From positions 1-60,513 of the forward strand of contig JAFZKB010000019.1 in assembly GCA_017551865.1 (NCBI GenBank): a stretch of DNA of 60,513 nucleotides, written 5' to 3'. Of the stretch, positions 60,296 to 60,513 are shown piece by piece (within the stretch, counting starts at the first letter, position 1; each line of letters opens with the position of its first letter). A program made the position numbers and the translations under genes. A model generated the notes under the pieces. That model saw only the letters and a list, made by a program, of their open reading frames with translations. It was not told the DNA's origin and searched no databases. Origin of the DNA: Clostridiales bacterium. GTDB lineage: Bacteria > Bacillota > Clostridia > Saccharofermentanales > Saccharofermentanaceae.

Positions 60296-60340
60296 TTTGT
60301 AATCTGCAGGTCGCGAGTTCGAGTCTCGCAATCGGCTCCA
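60296..60340 (+). repeat. att copy 3: 3' half of tRNA-Thr (45 bp, one change)
   Basis: Matches 53063-53107 at 44 of 45 positions (AATCTGCAGG instead of AATCAGCAGG). It ends in CCA and is followed by its own terminator-like hairpin. It is probably the outer end of the tandem islands. Confidence 0.92.
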
Positions 60341-60346
60341 AGAAGA

Positions 60347-60388
60347 AAGAGAGCTGTCTCACAAGGCAGCCTCTTCTTTGCTTTTTGT
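60347..60388 (+). terminator. Terminator after att copy 3
   Basis: GCTGTC (60353-60358) pairs with GGCAGC (60365-60370), extended by GAGA/CTCTT with a bulge, then CTTTGCTTTTTG. It may be the original terminator of the tRNA-Thr gene before the islands arrived. Confidence 0.7.
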
Positions 60389-60513
60389 TATAAAACCAGT
60401 GGTTTGGTGTTTCTTATAACACTTTATAGGAAAGCCGTTTGTATAAGACCAAGGGTTTTGCTTTCCTTATAACAATGGGGGGGAATGCTGGTGTTATAAG
60501 ACACTCAAAAAAC
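60387..60513. repeat. Imperfect palindromic repeats at the right edge
   Basis: GTTATAA...TTATAAC units: 60387-60420 (34 bp) and 60441-60473 (33 bp, starting GTATAAG), and a third beginning GTTATAAG at 60493 that runs off the window. The units share ACCA(G/A)(T/G)GGTTT in the middle and are separated by about 20 unique bases. Confidence 0.55.

Larger units (their letters stand above)
56864..60340 (+). mobile_element. Island 2: second putative integrative element in tRNA-Thr (no integrase seen)
   Basis: The 3.48-kb segment lies between att copy 2 (56819-56863) and att copy 3 (60296-60340). The cargo is a DUF4143 ATPase (plus strand) and a sigma factor with a membrane partner (minus strand). 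Near its right end, ACGATAA boxes repeat at 60208, 60218 and 60271, and one more lies beside att copy 2 at 56794, as candidate recombinase arm sites. No recombinase gene is present inside; one could lie beyond 60513. Confidence 0.7.

Noticed and set aside
56819..60340. Additional tRNA genes at att copies 2 and 3
   Set aside because: Only the 3' 45 bases are present; no acceptor 5' strand or D arm precedes them.
1..60513. rRNA genes and well-known riboswitches
   Set aside because: No rRNA-like stretches and no riboswitch core I could recognise in the intergenic regions.

Overview
This window looks like a chromosomal segment of a Gram-positive anaerobe of the Clostridia (class-level guess). 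The evidence is a class B sortase with a sorting-signal substrate, an LCP ligase, lipobox lipoproteins, a LoaP-type antiterminator, a CpsB/C/D phosphoregulatory trio, strong AGGAGG ribosome sites, a zinc-type L31, and a GGGtGRT gene pair. Nothing in it allows a genus call.

Layout. (1) 1-138: 3' end of an IS66-like element. (2) 567-21074, minus strand: one long capsule/exopolysaccharide operon read right to left. Its head holds Wzz/CpsC, the tyrosine kinase CpsD, the phosphatase CpsB, a sortase B, its probable SPQTG substrate, an LCP ligase and the NusG paralogue LoaP. Its visibly AT-richer tail holds the initiating phosphoglycosyltransferase, an acyltransferase, three glycosyltransferases, a Wzy-like polymerase, a Wzx-like flippase, five enzymes matching the WbpA/B/E/D/I route to UDP-ManNAc3NAcA, and a nucleotidyltransferase-like gene. 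(3) 21216-31630: a histidine phosphatase, a decayed DUF4143 ATPase, a Sua5/arginine-phosphatase-like fusion, prfA, an anchored unknown protein, a lipoprotein, an ElaA acetyltransferase and an unusual SNF2 ATPase. (4) 31752-35438: an intact solute-binding-like lipoprotein followed by its decayed duplicate. (5) 35912-37626: the plus-strand GGGtGRT operon, with a strong promoter and terminator. (6) 38049-44316: a MacB/YknXYZ-like ABC exporter with two adaptor proteins. (7) 44742-49974: three DUF3298-like paralogues, two of them lipoproteins. (8) 49971-52832: DUF951, prmC, DUF1385 and rpmE. (9) 53032-60340: tRNA-Thr(UGU) followed by two tandem islands, each ending in a 45-bp copy of the tRNA 3' end and a terminator. 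Island 1 carries a putative toxin/immunity pair, a DUF4417 protein and a PIN / XRE-ImmA pair. Island 2 carries an intact DUF4143 ATPase and a sigma factor with a membrane partner. No integrase gene is visible in either.

How it works together. The capsule operon is self-contained: sugar precursor synthesis, undecaprenyl-linked assembly, flipping, polymerisation, chain-length control by the kinase/phosphatase pair, wall attachment by LCP, and probable processive antitermination by LoaP. The rest is housekeeping translation genes mixed with secreted lipoproteins. Two intergenic arrays of structured repeats (37.7-38.0 kb and 44.45-44.77 kb) and a shared hairpin layout upstream of both DUF4143 genes are not explained by ordinary annotation and are the best leads for something undescribed.
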